Assembly (NCBI GenBank): GCA_015478945.1
Contig: JABUQX010018369.1
Span: 1-64,000, forward strand
DNA length: 64,000 nt
Origin: Trachelipus rathkii
Taxonomy: Eukaryota > Arthropoda > Malacostraca > Isopoda > Trachelipodidae
Reading direction: 5' to 3'
Shown: one piece after another, positions 52,101 through 64,000 of the stretch
How the letters are laid out: each line of letters starts with the position of its first letter
How positions within the stretch are numbered: the stretch's first letter is position 1
Notes under the pieces: generated by a model
Seen by the model: the letters and a program-made list of their open reading frames with translations, nothing else
What the model was told of the DNA's origin: nothing
Database searches by the model: none
Translations under genes and position numbers: made by a program

Positions 52101-55100
52101 GCAAAGATGCCTAAAAATAGGAAATAGTTTAGATTAATTTTTGAGTTTATAATAGCCGGGGTGTCTGTAAAGTTTTGACTTTGGGGACCGTAGGTTTTGT
52201 ATATAGTAGATGAGAATTTCTCACGGTAGTTCTGCATGGGATATTTATGACCTATTTACAATATTATGACGTATCATATATGTGATCAGGCTCCGATAAT
52301 AGAGTAGCGTTCCTCGTCGCCGATTTAAGTACATACCCTAAAATATGTGTTAACATTCACTTCAATAATATCGGGTTTGTGGATTGAAAATGCAACTTTA
52401 TTTTCTCTCCAACCAACCCGAGTCAAAGCACGTTACAACTAGTTGATTACAATTGGATTTAATAGAGATGTTAGTGCTGGCTCCGGTTAAGGTGTCATGT
52501 GAAATGTGCTTTTCTTCTCGCTGCTGCCTCATCATGATGTAATCTAACCATATATCTCTGCTCATTTGTCTTTTTTTTGCGATATACTTAGCACTAAAAT
52601 GTTGAAATTCATTTTTAGTTGTGAACAGAGACCCATGATCTTACCTTCTAATATCTTAGATGAAGTGCCAAAATACGTCCCAGGCTATAAATTAGTAGTA
52701 CGACTAATGATCTCTTAAGGATTGTCTCAAGACATAAAAAACATGTGATAATTTCTATAAGAAAATTGTTATGGCATTTTATTTTAATATTATAACTACT
52801 AAGTTAATATTATCAACCATCATTAACATAAATTGGATACATATAAACCATCATTCATAGAATTGGACAGTGGTGTTATCGTTCTTAAACCCTGGGACGT
52901 AGGTTTCTAACATGGCAATATGAATTATTTCTACAAAAATAGCTGATATGGCAAAATTTATGTTTCAATAGTCCTGCTATACATAGCGTCCCCTTGCCCT
53001 ATTCTTATTTTAATAATATTTACTGCCCGTAGCATGAAAAAGGTAGGAAATGTTTTCATTTAGGATTTCATACGTGTTCCCTTTCTATAATCACTGATTC
53101 TCACTATGATGTCTCTGTATTTAATAATTAGTCTCTTGCTTCTTATTATTTCACAGGATTATGCTCTTCTAATAATATTTCTGACTTCTTTTTACGAACG
53201 TATGTATCCAGTGCTTACCTCGTATACTATATCTCCTTCAACATTACTACTCTCCAAAAAAGTTAGCTATTAGATTTCTGACGGAATATAATTGAATGTG
53301 GAAAACGCATATGAATTATTGTACGTATATACGTGTCAATAAGTAGTGGGTTTGATATTCTTCCTTCTTTGCTGAAAGAGCTTAACATCTTAACTAAATA
53401 TGTCTAAATCGTTATAACTGAAACAACTTCGGTGACTATAGCAGAATATACTATACGTGATCTGGGACTCTCTTCTCAGTTTAACCATACGCGTTGATTG
53501 ATTCTCTTAACCGAACAGCGTATATATAATAGGATATGAGATTAACCGTAAGTTAAATGCCCACTCCATTGCAGCACCTTTGTTAGTGACAATGATTTAT
53601 AGTCTCCGTCGTTAATGGCTTTTTTCTTCTGTGGTTATACTTCTTCTGCTTAGGCACTTATTTGTTGTCTCGTTACCTGTAAATTTTGGACATCACATAC
53701 ACTACTTACGCGACTGTAAAAGGGAACACATGCTTCTTACAATACTCCAAGGCTCGAGACTTTAGTCGAATAACGCCCAACAAATGCTGTTAATCTTGAA
53801 ACTACTCATGTTCTTCTTTCTCTTATGACTGTCTGTATAGAATCTACGGTGAGTAGTCAGGAAGATTGAAAACATCTCCAATTCTTCTAATTACTTATTC
53901 TCTGCTCGCCAATGACTCTTCCGCCTTCTACCTGTAAAACTTTAGGTATGTACCTTCAGACACTTGGAGCTGTATTTCTTCCTAAGTCTGGTATTCTGTT
54001 TCTTTTCTAGAGTTCACATTTCTTTTCGTTGCCTCTGAATTATTAATTACTCTTTCGCAGTATATAATGTTCCACTGTTTCATCCGTTTATATCTTATTA
54101 AGTGAGGAATGATTGACCTCTCTCTCTTGTTTTTTTAAATTCGCTCAAATATAGTCATAATCTATACATATTTAAACTCACATTTCACATAAATATTGAT
54201 ACTAACGTCGTTTGTGCGACTTAAAACCAATATCACTCACCTTAATAGGGCCACGATAACGTAGTATTGTAATTCCTTCGAGGCAACTCTTACTGCTTGT
54301 GCACTATTTGATGATAGATGGTCTCCTAGCTGTCAGCAGAATGATAAACTGAGTGGTGACCCGCCACCGTCTCGTGGAAATATTGCGTACATATGTGTTC
54401 GAGTTTCACTGAGATACATTTCTGCTTTGTGTCTTTTGCGCATGGAGTGAGATGCATATAGATAGATTGTTTGGTTCAAGTAGTTAGCTAGAAAATTCTA
54501 ACGAGATCCATCGCGATTATCATTTCCTACTCCACATATGTCCCATTGACACAGCTCATAGATGAAATTACTGGTTGATAATGAGCATAAACAGTTTCGT
54601 ATATCATCCGGCGCAACGCAACGCGGTTGATTGATTGCAGTGAATTTTGTAGAGAACTCGGACTCAGGAACTCTTAAATAATATCGAAATAATTCAGCTC
54701 TGTCTGCTTATACGTAAGAGAGTCTGATTTCCATAATACTGATCTCGTAGCGGGTATAGATTTATATTCAAGTGCTACTATGGTAATGAGCTACCACTTA
54801 ATATAAGATCTATGGTTCTGTTCATTTAAGGATATAGGTGGTGGTACTCTGCAGAGATTATGCATTAGATAAAGTGTTTCTAGATAGATAAAGAATTTAT
54901 ATGTGAGATTTACAGTTTGTTTCGTTGGATAAGGGTTGATTTAGTTCCTTACGCTAATTTGACAGTTTGTCTCGTCACGAGTAGTCGAACTCAGTACATG
55001 ACGAATGTGCAATCTGATGATAGTTTGTCGTGCTTAAGTAAACAAATGGTCTATGCGCTTTAGGCATGGTAGCAGTTAGCTACGAACACGATTAGCACTC

Positions 55101-57089
55101 ATGATATAGTGAAGAGTCATAATGTAAGATCAAACAAATACTTTTAATTCTAATAGATAATTAATTTTTTTTTAAATTTTTCTCACATCTACAATTTAGA
55201 ACTCCTTAAATAGTGTGAGGATAATCTTACATGAGAACTATTTATCATGATTGTAGATATTCACATGTAGAGCAGAAGAATTAATATATATTGGCATTTT
55301 AGTCTTTGTAGATAATTGCTCATTCGGGTATGTATAAGAGATACATAGGGGATTTTTGCGCAGAGCGATGTTTGATAATAATAGTGATTAAAAACAGGTA
55401 GCTGATGGCTCACTTTCGAAATAGTGGGCTCCTAATAAATTGCAACATGAACAAGCTCAGTAGAGCGCTGCAGGAACGTCTGATAAGCATTGTTAAATGT
55501 TTGATATTTTAATTAACATTCTAACCCTATGCTAATTTTGTCGAATATAGATGGTTTTTGTATGATATAATTGAGCGATAAGTGTCAAGACAAGGTTTAT
55601 ATAATTTGTCTATCCTTGTACTATATCAATTGTGATATAATGCGACATGATGAATGTTCACGTTTCCTTTGATGGTGCGTGGCTTACATGGGGAAATAGT
55701 TCTGTTATTGGTTTAGGTTTCATTGTAGAAGTGAGAGATGTGAGTGAAGTTGCTCCTCCTCAATATTGACGCACGATTTTTGCTTCCTGTTGCCTCTAGA
55801 TGTCTGATACCGTATGAGCAAATTTTACAAAATTAATGACGCGTCTTTAAAGAGAAGAGTATACTCGATCTTTTTAGGCATTGCGTTAGATAGAGAATAT
55901 TTGGTCACAGAGTAGATTTTGTAAGAGAGAGGGTTACCTTTGTTTAAAAACTCTTGTGAAGTAAGCACTATAATTAATTGGTTGGTTGATAGTGATGGTA
56001 CATTCTCAGTGTGAGCTCTATGTTATCTCTAAACATGCGAGTGAGCGGCATAGTTTCGACGCATGTTTTGGTTACTAAGAGAGATTATATTTACATTAAT
56101 TAGAGTATTCGATTGTTGATAAGAACTGGGACGACGGCGCGATGGAGTGTGTTGTATTTCAAGAAAGTTCGAATTGGCGATGGCTCTGCTCTCTCAATTT
56201 AACTTCTCGATATAATCAGTGCTGTAAAGCGACTAAGCTCCAGTCTGAGTACATCCAGTCCTAGGTTCTTCATGAGGCGGGTTATGTTGTTACCTCCATG
56301 TGAGTTATTTGTATTACCGGTGTAGTTAGCACTTGACTAGCCCGTCATGAAATAAATTATGAAGACGTACATTTCGCTTAATGTTCAATTTTCAGTCACT
56401 GGGACTCAATATTATAAATGTTCATCTGAAATTTTATACTAATGTACATATAGATAGAATTGATTAACAAGTTATTTCTCTTAATCTTAGTGTTAGGTGA
56501 AGTTAGGAACCTGTGTGAGCGATTGTAAGTTGTATAGAAAGGGGGTGATGTGATAACAGGTGACATAACATTATGCTTGAGAAAATTTCTTCGCGTGCAC
56601 GATACATTACGGATCTAAATATGCGCTTATGCACACTTCGATAGCTCGCGAACTATCGTTTAAAAACTTCTCTCCGTTTAGGCAGAAGTGATGTATGCGA
56701 GCCGACGTTTTCGTGCGCGTGAAGACAGTGAGTCTCAACCATAGTCGTCTAGATGCGACTGAATTCAGTTAATTCGTTTATCGGAGAAGTCGTATTGAAA
56801 ATTGTTCTCTTGAGACAAATGGCAAGCAGAGGACAGGTAATAAGGTGTTTAAACTCACTAACAGGACGATTGTATTTTGATGCGGGGGATTGTGATAGGG
56901 TTAGTTATCATATGGTCATTTGTATGACCCACCTGGAAGCTAAAAGGGATCGACCCATTACATTGACCCATCTACCATTAGTGATGGGTTTCCTATATCG
57001 CTCTTCGCCTATGCTAAGATCCTTCTAGAAGCAGAAAGATGGATTTTACTAGACTGCGTTGGAAGTTTCTCTCTAACTACTAATTATTG
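52101..57089. other. Unresolved sequence, probably decayed retrotransposon
   Basis: Alternates between pyrimidine-rich (about 53-54.3 kb) and G-rich (54.3-57 kb) on the plus strand. No intact domain was found. The 91-codon frame at 56753-57028 has no recognised motif; its position just before a LINE-like 3' UTR suggests it overlies decayed LINE coding sequence. Confidence 0.35.
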
Positions 57090-57175
57090 GTACCTGAGGT
57101 GCAGGGTAAGTTAGGTCTGGCTTTTCTTTTTGACTGGTTTGGTCATTCGCTATTATATTGCTATATTCCGTTTCT
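57090..57175 (+). mobile_element. Possible LINE 3' UTR relic
   Basis: GGTAAGTTAGGTCTGG, CTTTTCTTTTTGACTGGTTT and a following TATTATATTGCTATATTCCG resemble the 3' UTR of copy 1 (26.67-26.75 kb: GGTAAGACGGTGC, TTCTTTTTGACCTGTCATAT, TTCTGTTCTG). The match is short but in the right order. Confidence 0.4.
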
Positions 57176-59929
57176 CTGTGTAAAATGACATTCGTCTCCG
57201 CACACTCCTATACTCCCTGTTTTGTGATAAATAGAAGCGCGAAGATAATGACGCAGAAATAGAATATTTATACGATAAAATAATAATAGCTTGTAATGAT
57301 GATAAAATATCTACTAATAACTATGATTATTTTATAATGACTAATAGATCATCTCCTTTATCAAAGTTTTCTCGACAAACATCCTAAAGTGCTACTTCTA
57401 TAAAATAGAATTACACTTATACGTATCTCTTGAAAATTGACTGTCCCATATGTGCTAAGACTTCATTTAGCAATAGCTTCTATTGCCGTTCTCTTTAATA
57501 AAACGTTCTGCTCCGACAATGTGTATATTTTCTCAATAAATGTGTACTAAAAGACATCTTTGTAACTGATACCTTAGTACTTTTGTGATAATACAAAATA
57601 ACTCTATGAAATCTGTAATGTGTTCGCTAGTTAGCATCTTGAATTTATACTGAGACAAATAAGGTATTGATCATCAATTTCAGCACATCTTAGAACAAAC
57701 ATAATTGTGTTACAGTTGGCAAACTACTGCTACATTATATAGTCCAATTTTAAATAATGTGCGGTGAACTAAGCGAGAACTGACTTGTGTTTATAGAAGT
57801 TGCTAGTTCTCAAGTTTTATTTTCATCATGGGGTGTGAATTCACTTATACTATTTATATCTTGACAAGTTCTTATATTAAAGTTTACATTATATATTCCT
57901 CATCATATTATCATAGTGTGGTTAATTCAAAGTTGTGGATATATAGGTAGGATATCCTACATGACCAAGCAATGATATCAAACTTTGACTACTTGTAACT
58001 TGTTGTCTCACATGATGAAATGGCATCTTTCTATTCAGTTAGTATAACTTTGATGGCACTCGCTCTTGAATGTCTAGCCTCGCTTAAATCTATGCTTTCT
58101 AATTTGTTACTCATCTCCTTGACATTCTTAGATGGATACCATTTTGTTAAATAGTACGATTTTTGATCGTTTAGATATATATTGACTTGACAAGTCTCTC
58201 AGCGATATAATTTGTCTTTGTAGAATGCATTAGATATTTTGAGAACCAAAGTTATATGTTGAAATTTGAAAGTTAGAAAAGTTAACTGAAGTTCCGTGGA
58301 GATAAAATATATTATTATATATTTCATCGCATTTGAATAAATAATGTTTCAATTGTAAAATTGCCTATAATTTACTTACTAAAATAAGTATGTATATAAA
58401 AATAATGATTATGATAAATAGTTAATTATAAACTTATAGTTATTCTCAACCCTGATTCTAATAGTGAAATTTACTCCGTTATTGGATGACCATTTTATAA
58501 AACCATTTATCATTACTTTATATTCTATAGGTTTTTGATATGAGATTTGCAACAGGTATATGTCCAAATGCTATTAGAGGGTTAAATAGGGAAGTTCTTT
58601 CATTAGTTGTGTATACACCTGTTCCTGTTTATGATATTAATAAAGATATTTTAACTTCTTATAGTTAAGATCTATCATGGAAGTCCTCTCAATGTGCTTA
58701 TGTACTCAATAGTTGCGTTTCGTACAGATAAATATGGTTCAACTCAGTGATTAGGTTTAGTGTTAGTATACTGTAGCGTGTAGACAAGTTGACGATTTTT
58801 CCTAAAATTGTGTTATATGTCTACCTAGTATATCAAACTTGTATATGGATTGTTTTATTGAAAGAGGATTACGTTGTTCTTAAGATGATGATATGTGTGT
58901 AGGATATTGTGAGACGATGGGATGATAGTGTTGGGAATGTGACGCCACTGTATCCTTTATATAGACGAAATTATGGTATGATTTTGGTTCTCTCTCAGTT
59001 GGAATTGGAAGGTGACCAACATTTCTACAACTGAAATTGATTAAGAATAGAATGGTATTTACTTGCTTTCTTTTATCTCTTTTATCTAGTGAATGTTGGC
59101 CCTTTTTAGCTTTCTGTTAATAATAAGCAGCTCAGAGTTATGATTTCTCGATCTGTGTTTAGGTGTTGGTATAAGCCCTCCATGATAAACGTCTAGTAAT
59201 ATTGTATCCTGTTGAGTCCCATGGAACAGTGGGAATAACTGCAGTTGTTTAACCTATTGATATTTAAGAAATATATTAGATACGTTTTCGTAGAAATATG
59301 ACCGACGTTTTTTCTTAAAAGTTTGTGCACAGTGGACAAAAATTTAGAACTACAATGTCACTTAGTGATAAATGTGAACGGATTCTTTACGTCGCTAAAA
59401 TGTGCTATGCCACCATGGCTTTGGTGTATTTTGCAATTCAAATTCGTTTACGTGAATATTGTGAGATTGATCTAAAAGTCTCTTCAGTACGCTCAGGGCT
59501 GCTGTTCCAGTATGAGTGTACTGTTTTTACAGCTTTATTCGAAAATACATATAAGCTAAAGTACATTTGTCTAGAGTTAGAAGCTCTAGATATATTGAAA
59601 GTTTTCACTCTGTTCCGAATATATTCCAATAGAGGCGTAAGACATGAGGTAGTGGAGAAGATATTGATATTAATATGAAGTGAGTATACTTACGTATGGT
59701 ATAGTCGTTTAATGTGTGTGAAGAAAGATCTTGATTTCATTTTGTAGAATAATAAGATATGTTTTGGTATTGGTTTGTAGTCATGTGGAATAGATTACCA
59801 AATGAATTGATTATCATTATCGTGTTGAGGCGTGAATGATATATGTGCCTGGTTTTAGATTAAAAATTATAACTTCTAAAATTTACGAGCTTTTCTCATG
59901 TTGTAAATGGCAGAAACCGATCTCAGACA
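57176..59929. other. Unresolved AT-rich sequence
   Basis: No recognised gene. The 117-codon frame at 59325-59678 is the longest in this stretch but has no motif I know. A word near 58570-58600 (AATGCTATTAGAGGGTTAAA) loosely recalls the WNVRGIN start of the LINE endonuclease, but what follows does not align. Confidence 0.35.
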
Positions 59930-60060
59930 GAGGAGGCCGCAGAATGGATTGTGAAGCATAATAGTGAATGATATATAGCTTAGAAATAAGAGGTGAGTAT
60001 TGGCTAGAGGAGAGAAGAAAGGTGCGTGAGTATAGTACGAGTAATGCGGATGAGACGTTT
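59930..60060 (+). mobile_element. Degraded sense LINE relic (C-terminal region)
   Basis: GAGGCCGCAGAATGGATTGT (GRPRKWI-type), then TAAGAGGTGAGTATTGGCTA and GAGGAGAGAAGAAAGGTGCG, parallel the GRP-K-W-ESV, ERNVSLAEARRKVH coding sequence. The final stretch AGAAGAAAGGTGCGTGA is nearly identical to the intact copy at 26515-26531. Frames are broken. Confidence 0.6.
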
Positions 60061-60604
60061 TAATGAAATTCATTGGTGTATACATCGGTTCGTATTTGTG
60101 GTTGTTGGCCCTACTACCTAACTGAGCCTGGGTCTTCATTAAGTTAGACGCCTGAACACTTGACCATTAGTGTAGGCAAACTAGATGTTAATATCGAAAA
60201 CCGATTTGTGTATGCAGTCCATGTAATGGGGACTACAATACGCATGGTTGTTACTATATCAGTGATTATGTCTACTTTTGTAACGCAAGACAAGTTGTCA
60301 AGGTTAAGAATGGAAATCTGGGTAACATAGACTGTAGTAACTCGTAGCTTTGCTGCTGCTATCTGATATAACTGAACTCAATTATTGAGGGGGGTAGGAT
60401 ATACACTTGCGAAACTGTATATATGGCAGTAATGGTAAAGAATAGCTTAAATAAACTCGAGGTATTAGATTCCCTCATTCATTTACACATCGATCTTAAT
60501 AAGATAGTGTATGGTTGGGATTCTATAATGACTATTTTGACTGAAAAAATAAATTCGTATTTGGTCTTATGTGTATAGATTGGTGCCGAGTAATAATATC
60601 TGCA

Positions 60605-60720
60605 AGAAAGATGAGAATTGGCAAGAAGGTGGCGAGAAGTGGTGTCATGATAGAGTGTGTAGTTACTGGGCTGTTCCTCTTAAGAGTTGTGCCAGGGAGT
60701 TTTTTAGAGTAGATGTTGCT
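60605..60720 (+). mobile_element. Possible sense LINE relic (3' coding end)
   Basis: TTGGCAAGAAGGTGGCGAGA then AGTGGTGTCATGATAGAGTG resembles TTGGCAGAGGCGAGAAGAAA and GGTGCATGATAGG of the SLAEARRKVHDR coding end, and a later TGCCAGGGAG matches the TGCCCAGGGGA before the stop. Weak single alignment. The open frame at 60571-60792 runs through it. Confidence 0.4.
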
Positions 60721-61929
60721 AAGGCCTCATCTTGTTGGGCCAGTGTGTGGAGGGTGATCAGAACCCTACCTTCGATCGATAGTTTCCTGTGAAGCCATAA
60801 CTAGCTGTTTTGAATGTGTGTGATTGACAGACGAGTATATCTTACTAAATTATTAGACTTCTACGAGAATGTCAGCGTAGCTGGCTGGGCTTTCTTTTCC
60901 GTGTTTTCTACTCTAGAGAACTCTTTTCACTTATTCTCTGTACACTGCATTATCCGCAACCACTTACTCTCACAAAGATCTTGGCGATATATAATTGTGC
61001 GTAGATAAAGTAAGATTCAACAATTAATGAATATTATTATGTTAATATACTTAAAAGGATAGTAGGTATTAATATCATTATACTGTATCATATAGGTAAC
61101 CTTCTTCTTAGTGCTAGTATATAGTTATAAATAAAATTTAAGCTATGTACATTGTAAATTATAATATGCATAATATATTTCTTGTAATATATAAATAGTC
61201 ATAATATAATGCGCTAGATATCTCTAATAATATACCATTTGTCACTTGTAGGTGTGTGAGCTAACATAAGATATGCATTGGAGATCAAAGTGATAGTGTA
61301 TCGTGAATTAAAGAAGAATATATACTCTATATAATCGCTGCCGATAGCGTTAGATGTATGTATACAACAAAGAATAGCTAAGTGTGTAATCAATGAACAG
61401 TGTAGGTTAAGGAGGGAAAAACTCTCTCCGTGTTCTGTAAACTAAAAAAATATTTAACATAATACTTTGAGATATTCTATAGATGAATGGAGTAATCCAG
61501 ATTACCGAATCTAAAATATCCACAAATTCATCCTACATTTATCAATTACCGACTTTTTACCGCTTTAACAAATTTGTTCGCACACATCATTTGAGAGATA
61601 TCACTTCTTGGATCGAGGCAGTCAATTCGTATAATCTAAAATTGAATGACGGATGTGTTGTTTAACTTGGTATACTTTCAGCGACTAGTTATCGACCAAC
61701 ATAATTATAGCTGATTTCATACAGTAATCCCACAGTTCTGTGTTAATAATTTAGCACAAGAATATGAAGCCGCAAAAACAATATTCCATGCTCATAAATG
61801 TGCACAGTTCATCCGTTGAGCGTTGAGCAAGTTAGAAAGTGTATAGAAATATAAGGATGAAAATTTGAACATGTTTTGAGGAGTTCTAGTATCGTGACAA
61901 CACCTTTTTTACATATATCCCTGTGTGTT
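60721..61929. other. AT-rich sequence, no gene seen
   Basis: The stretch near 60880-60920 (GGCTGGGCTTTCTTTTCCGT) may be another LINE 3' UTR echo. Frames at 60814-61008 and 61483-61665 have no motif. Confidence 0.35.
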
Positions 61930-63606
61930 GGGGAGAAAGAATTCCTACAGCGGATGTTTTGCCTGTCGTATGAGACGACTACAGAGACAGGGGTAGTTGG
62001 GTTTCCAACCCACTATCACTTATATTTATAATGCATGATTCGGGCAAGGTCGTGACCGCCGTAAAATACCTTGTATCTTTCGGGGAAATTGTATGAATCG
62101 TCTGGGCACATGGAATGTTAGAGGAATAAATGGTGAAGAGAAGAAGAAGGAGGTGATTGTATTTAGTGAGGGTAAATTTGATTCGCTTGCTGTGACCTGT
62201 GACCTGTGACCTGTGACCTGTGACCTGTGACCTGTCACCTGTGACTGAAACAAAGATGAAAGTAATGGTGAAGACGAGTTGTGGGGGATGGTGGGAGTAG
62301 AGAGGAATGAGATTGGGGAAGAAGGAGTTGCGATTCTGATAAGTGACTTGTGCCACAGAGCTATTTTGAATTTGGAAATACTAGAATATTAATGGTCATA
62401 TTTAAGTTTGAGATGGTCAAGGTATGTGTAGTTGTAACATACAGTCCATCTGAGGGGGATGTTGAGGAGAGTGGGACTTTTTGGTATGAACTGAATGGCG
62501 TGTTGGACAGGTGATCAGGGGCTTCGAACTGGTTGTGCTGGGTGACTTGAATGGTTGGATAGGTGATCGAAAAAGGGATGGCATAACAGATGAATTTGGG
62601 GTTGTGGGAGAAAATGAGAATGGTATGAAGGGGATTAATTTATGTAAGGAGATAGGTATGTATGTAAGTAATACATTCTTCCACCACAAGAGTATTCATA
62701 AGTATACGAGAGTTGGGGTAGTTTGAGATGGCATCGAAGTGAAAAGTATGACTGATTTTATGCTGGTGAAGAAGATGTTGAAATATGTGATGGATGTTAA
62801 ATAGCAAGTTCGTTGGGGATGAGAATATCAGATCATTATGTTGTTTTATGCTAGATTACGTTTGTGGGGGCATGGATGGAGAAAGAAGAGATAAGGAAGG
62901 AAGCAGAGAAAATTAAGAGTGAGAAGTTAGTGGAACAAGGTTATAAAGAAAAATATGTGAAAGCACTTGCAAATAAATCACTTGAATGTGAACAGGATGA
63001 AACCGAACAAATCTGTACCCAAATGTAGGAAGCTTTTGTTAGTAGTGCAGGGGAAGTGTGTGGGTGTGCTTAAGTAGGAAGTAAGAATGTCAGCAGTGAG
63101 TAGTGGAATGAAGAGATGATACAAGCGGTTTAAAGTAAGAAAGAGGCGTGGTTGAATGCGCCAAAAGCCAATGGTGAAGTTTCAAAAGAAAAGTGTATGG
63201 AAATATATATGGAAGAAAAAGGGAAGAAAAGCATACATAGGTGGAAATAAGAACTAGATGAACAGTTTGGAGACAGGATGAACTGGGACTTGCAAGGGAA
63301 TATAAAGCTTTTTTTTGGAAGGAACTGCTAAGAGTTAAGAATGAGAGTAAGGCGAATCTTCATAGAATAATGAATGGGTATAATACTTTGATGACTGATG
63401 AAAAGGATGTGAGGGGAGTTAGGAGGGAACACTTTGAAAATCTACAAAACATTGGATGTAAAGAAGGGGTGATAATGAATGTGTGGGTTTGATGGTGTAA
63501 GAAAAGATAGATATTTTGGGGGATGAGGTAATTAGTAGCGAGGAAGTAATAGGTAGGGTGACAAAATTGAAGAATGGTAAATCGATAGTTATAGATGGAA
63601 GGTAAA
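61930..63606 (+). mobile_element. Broken LINE, 5' half: leader, EEP endonuclease, linker and start of RT region
   Basis: The leader (61930-62092) includes TGCCTGTCGTATGAGACGAC and CGGGCAAGGTCGTGACCGCC, typical of this type of element. The first ATG at 62093 opens the endonuclease, an APE-like nicking enzyme used for target-primed insertion. Motifs in order: GTWNVRGING (62105), TETK (62244), EGVAIL (62321), FKFEMVKVCVVVTYSPSEGD (62400-62460), GDLNGWIGD (62541), HKSIHKYTR (about 62690) and SDH (62828-62836). A charged linker follows (62870-63070: ...EEIRKEAEKIKSEKL), then DEQFGDRMNWD (about 63258), WKELLRVKNESKANLHRIM and finally KLKNGKS (about 63560), where the RT domain is just beginning. At least four frame changes and several in-frame stops are present. 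No palm (YADD) sequence follows, so this is a 3'-truncated, dead copy. Confidence 0.92.
62191..62245 (+). repeat. 7-bp tandem repeat (TGTGACC)n inside the endonuclease
   Basis: Six perfect TGTGACC units, one TGTCACC and a final TGTGAC. The expected coding sequence runs from LAV directly into TETK, so the repeat adds about 49 bp, shifts the frame and puts a stop codon in it. The terminal unit doubles as the VT codons before TETK, which suggests expansion from an endogenous GTGAC word. The two minus-strand open frames at 61979-62356 and 62026-62253 are translations of this repeat. Confidence 0.95.
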
Positions 63607-63609
63607 TAT

Positions 63610-64000
63610 AGATAAGAGCATGTGAGGTTAGTTATCTTTAATAGGTAGGAAACTTTGCTAATGTTAGCAATTATCCATAGTTTAGAAGGTTGGATAGGTT
63701 AGGCATAGTAAAGTATTGTTAGCGGATATTGATATGTTAAAATTTTGTAACGTTAAAATTTATTTTTAGTTCAGTATGTTGAGTATAATGTTAAATTATC
63801 ATTGGTATGTTATAGATATGATGGAAAAATGTAGGGTAGGTTGAGTTTTATCGGATAATAATAGGTTAGTTACGTTGATAGATAGTGTACTTTGTTAATG
63901 TTTACATTTATAAGCAGTTTAGAATTTTAGATAAGTTGCGTTATGTAAAGTATTGTTAGATATTACTAGATAAGCAGATATTGGTAAGTTAAAACCTTGT
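63610..64000. repeat. Tandem repeat of about 237 bp, running off the window
   Basis: The sequence from about 63625 recurs from about 63862. Anchors ACTTTGCTAATGTTAGCA (63652) and ACTTTGTTAATGTTTACA (63889) are 237 bp apart. GTAAAGTATTGTTAG occurs in both copies (about 63709 and 63937), as does the GATATTG..TAAGTTAAAA/TATGTTAAAA..TTGT ending. The copies differ by several substitutions and small indels. It begins where the LINE similarity stops, and only about 1.6 units are visible. Confidence 0.75.

Noticed and set aside
58560..58670. Word resembling the WNVRGIN start of the LINE endonuclease
   Set aside because: Only about 20 bases match and the following TETK region does not align.
59325..59678. 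117-codon frame, among the longest in the window
   Set aside because: No motif recognised, overlapped by a frame on the other strand, inside sequence where LINE relics are decayed; kept only as unresolved.

Overview
This window is eukaryotic nuclear DNA. It is very AT-rich, full of (TA)n and (CT)n microsatellites, and carries non-LTR retrotransposon, hAT and tRNA-derived SINE remains plus spliced exons. No prokaryotic, organellar or viral gene organisation was seen. The best-preserved non-LTR family has an EEP endonuclease with WNVRG, TETK, GDLNGW and SDH motifs, and a C-terminal region with VLNGR, RELCGV and GRPKKKW motifs. From memory it resembles families common in decapod crustacean genomes, so a crab- or shrimp-like source is my best guess; this is inference.

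Layout. 1-9.9 kb is AT-rich non-coding DNA with two weak candidate terminal exons (minus strand near 5.0-5.2 kb, plus strand near 10.0 kb). 10-24 kb is dominated by TA-rich repeats, with one dispersed repeat at 14.8-15.2 kb and a CT-rich tract at 24.0-24.2 kb. 24.65-25.55 kb holds a tRNA-like SINE head and a broken hAT transposase on the minus strand with its terminal region. 26.08-27.5 kb holds two 5'-truncated 3' ends of the same LINE family, in the same orientation and separated by (TA)n. 27.75-30.18 kb holds three splice-compatible exons of what looks like a SMYD4-type (SET and MYND domain) gene; a SINE lies in the second intron.

From about 31 to 62 kb the sequence looks featureless. Reading both strands shows heavily eroded copies of the same LINE: antisense near 42.4-42.64 kb and 48.03-48.62 kb, and weaker sense fragments near 52.0, 57.1, 60.0 and 60.6 kb. 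Sharp G/C strand-skew switches agree with these orientations. This block is either very old decayed retrotransposon sequence or a low-accuracy long-read consensus. 61.93-63.61 kb is a clear but broken 5' half of the LINE (5' leader, endonuclease, linker, start of the RT region), interrupted by a 7-bp tandem repeat. It stops at a tandem repeat of about 237 bp that runs off the window.

The only cellular gene supported with some confidence is the SMYD4-like one. I did not find a novel multi-gene system. The most interesting points are the hidden LINE relics, the spliced SMYD4-like exons and the microsatellite boundaries of the LINE copies. All family assignments come from reading motifs by eye, without searches.
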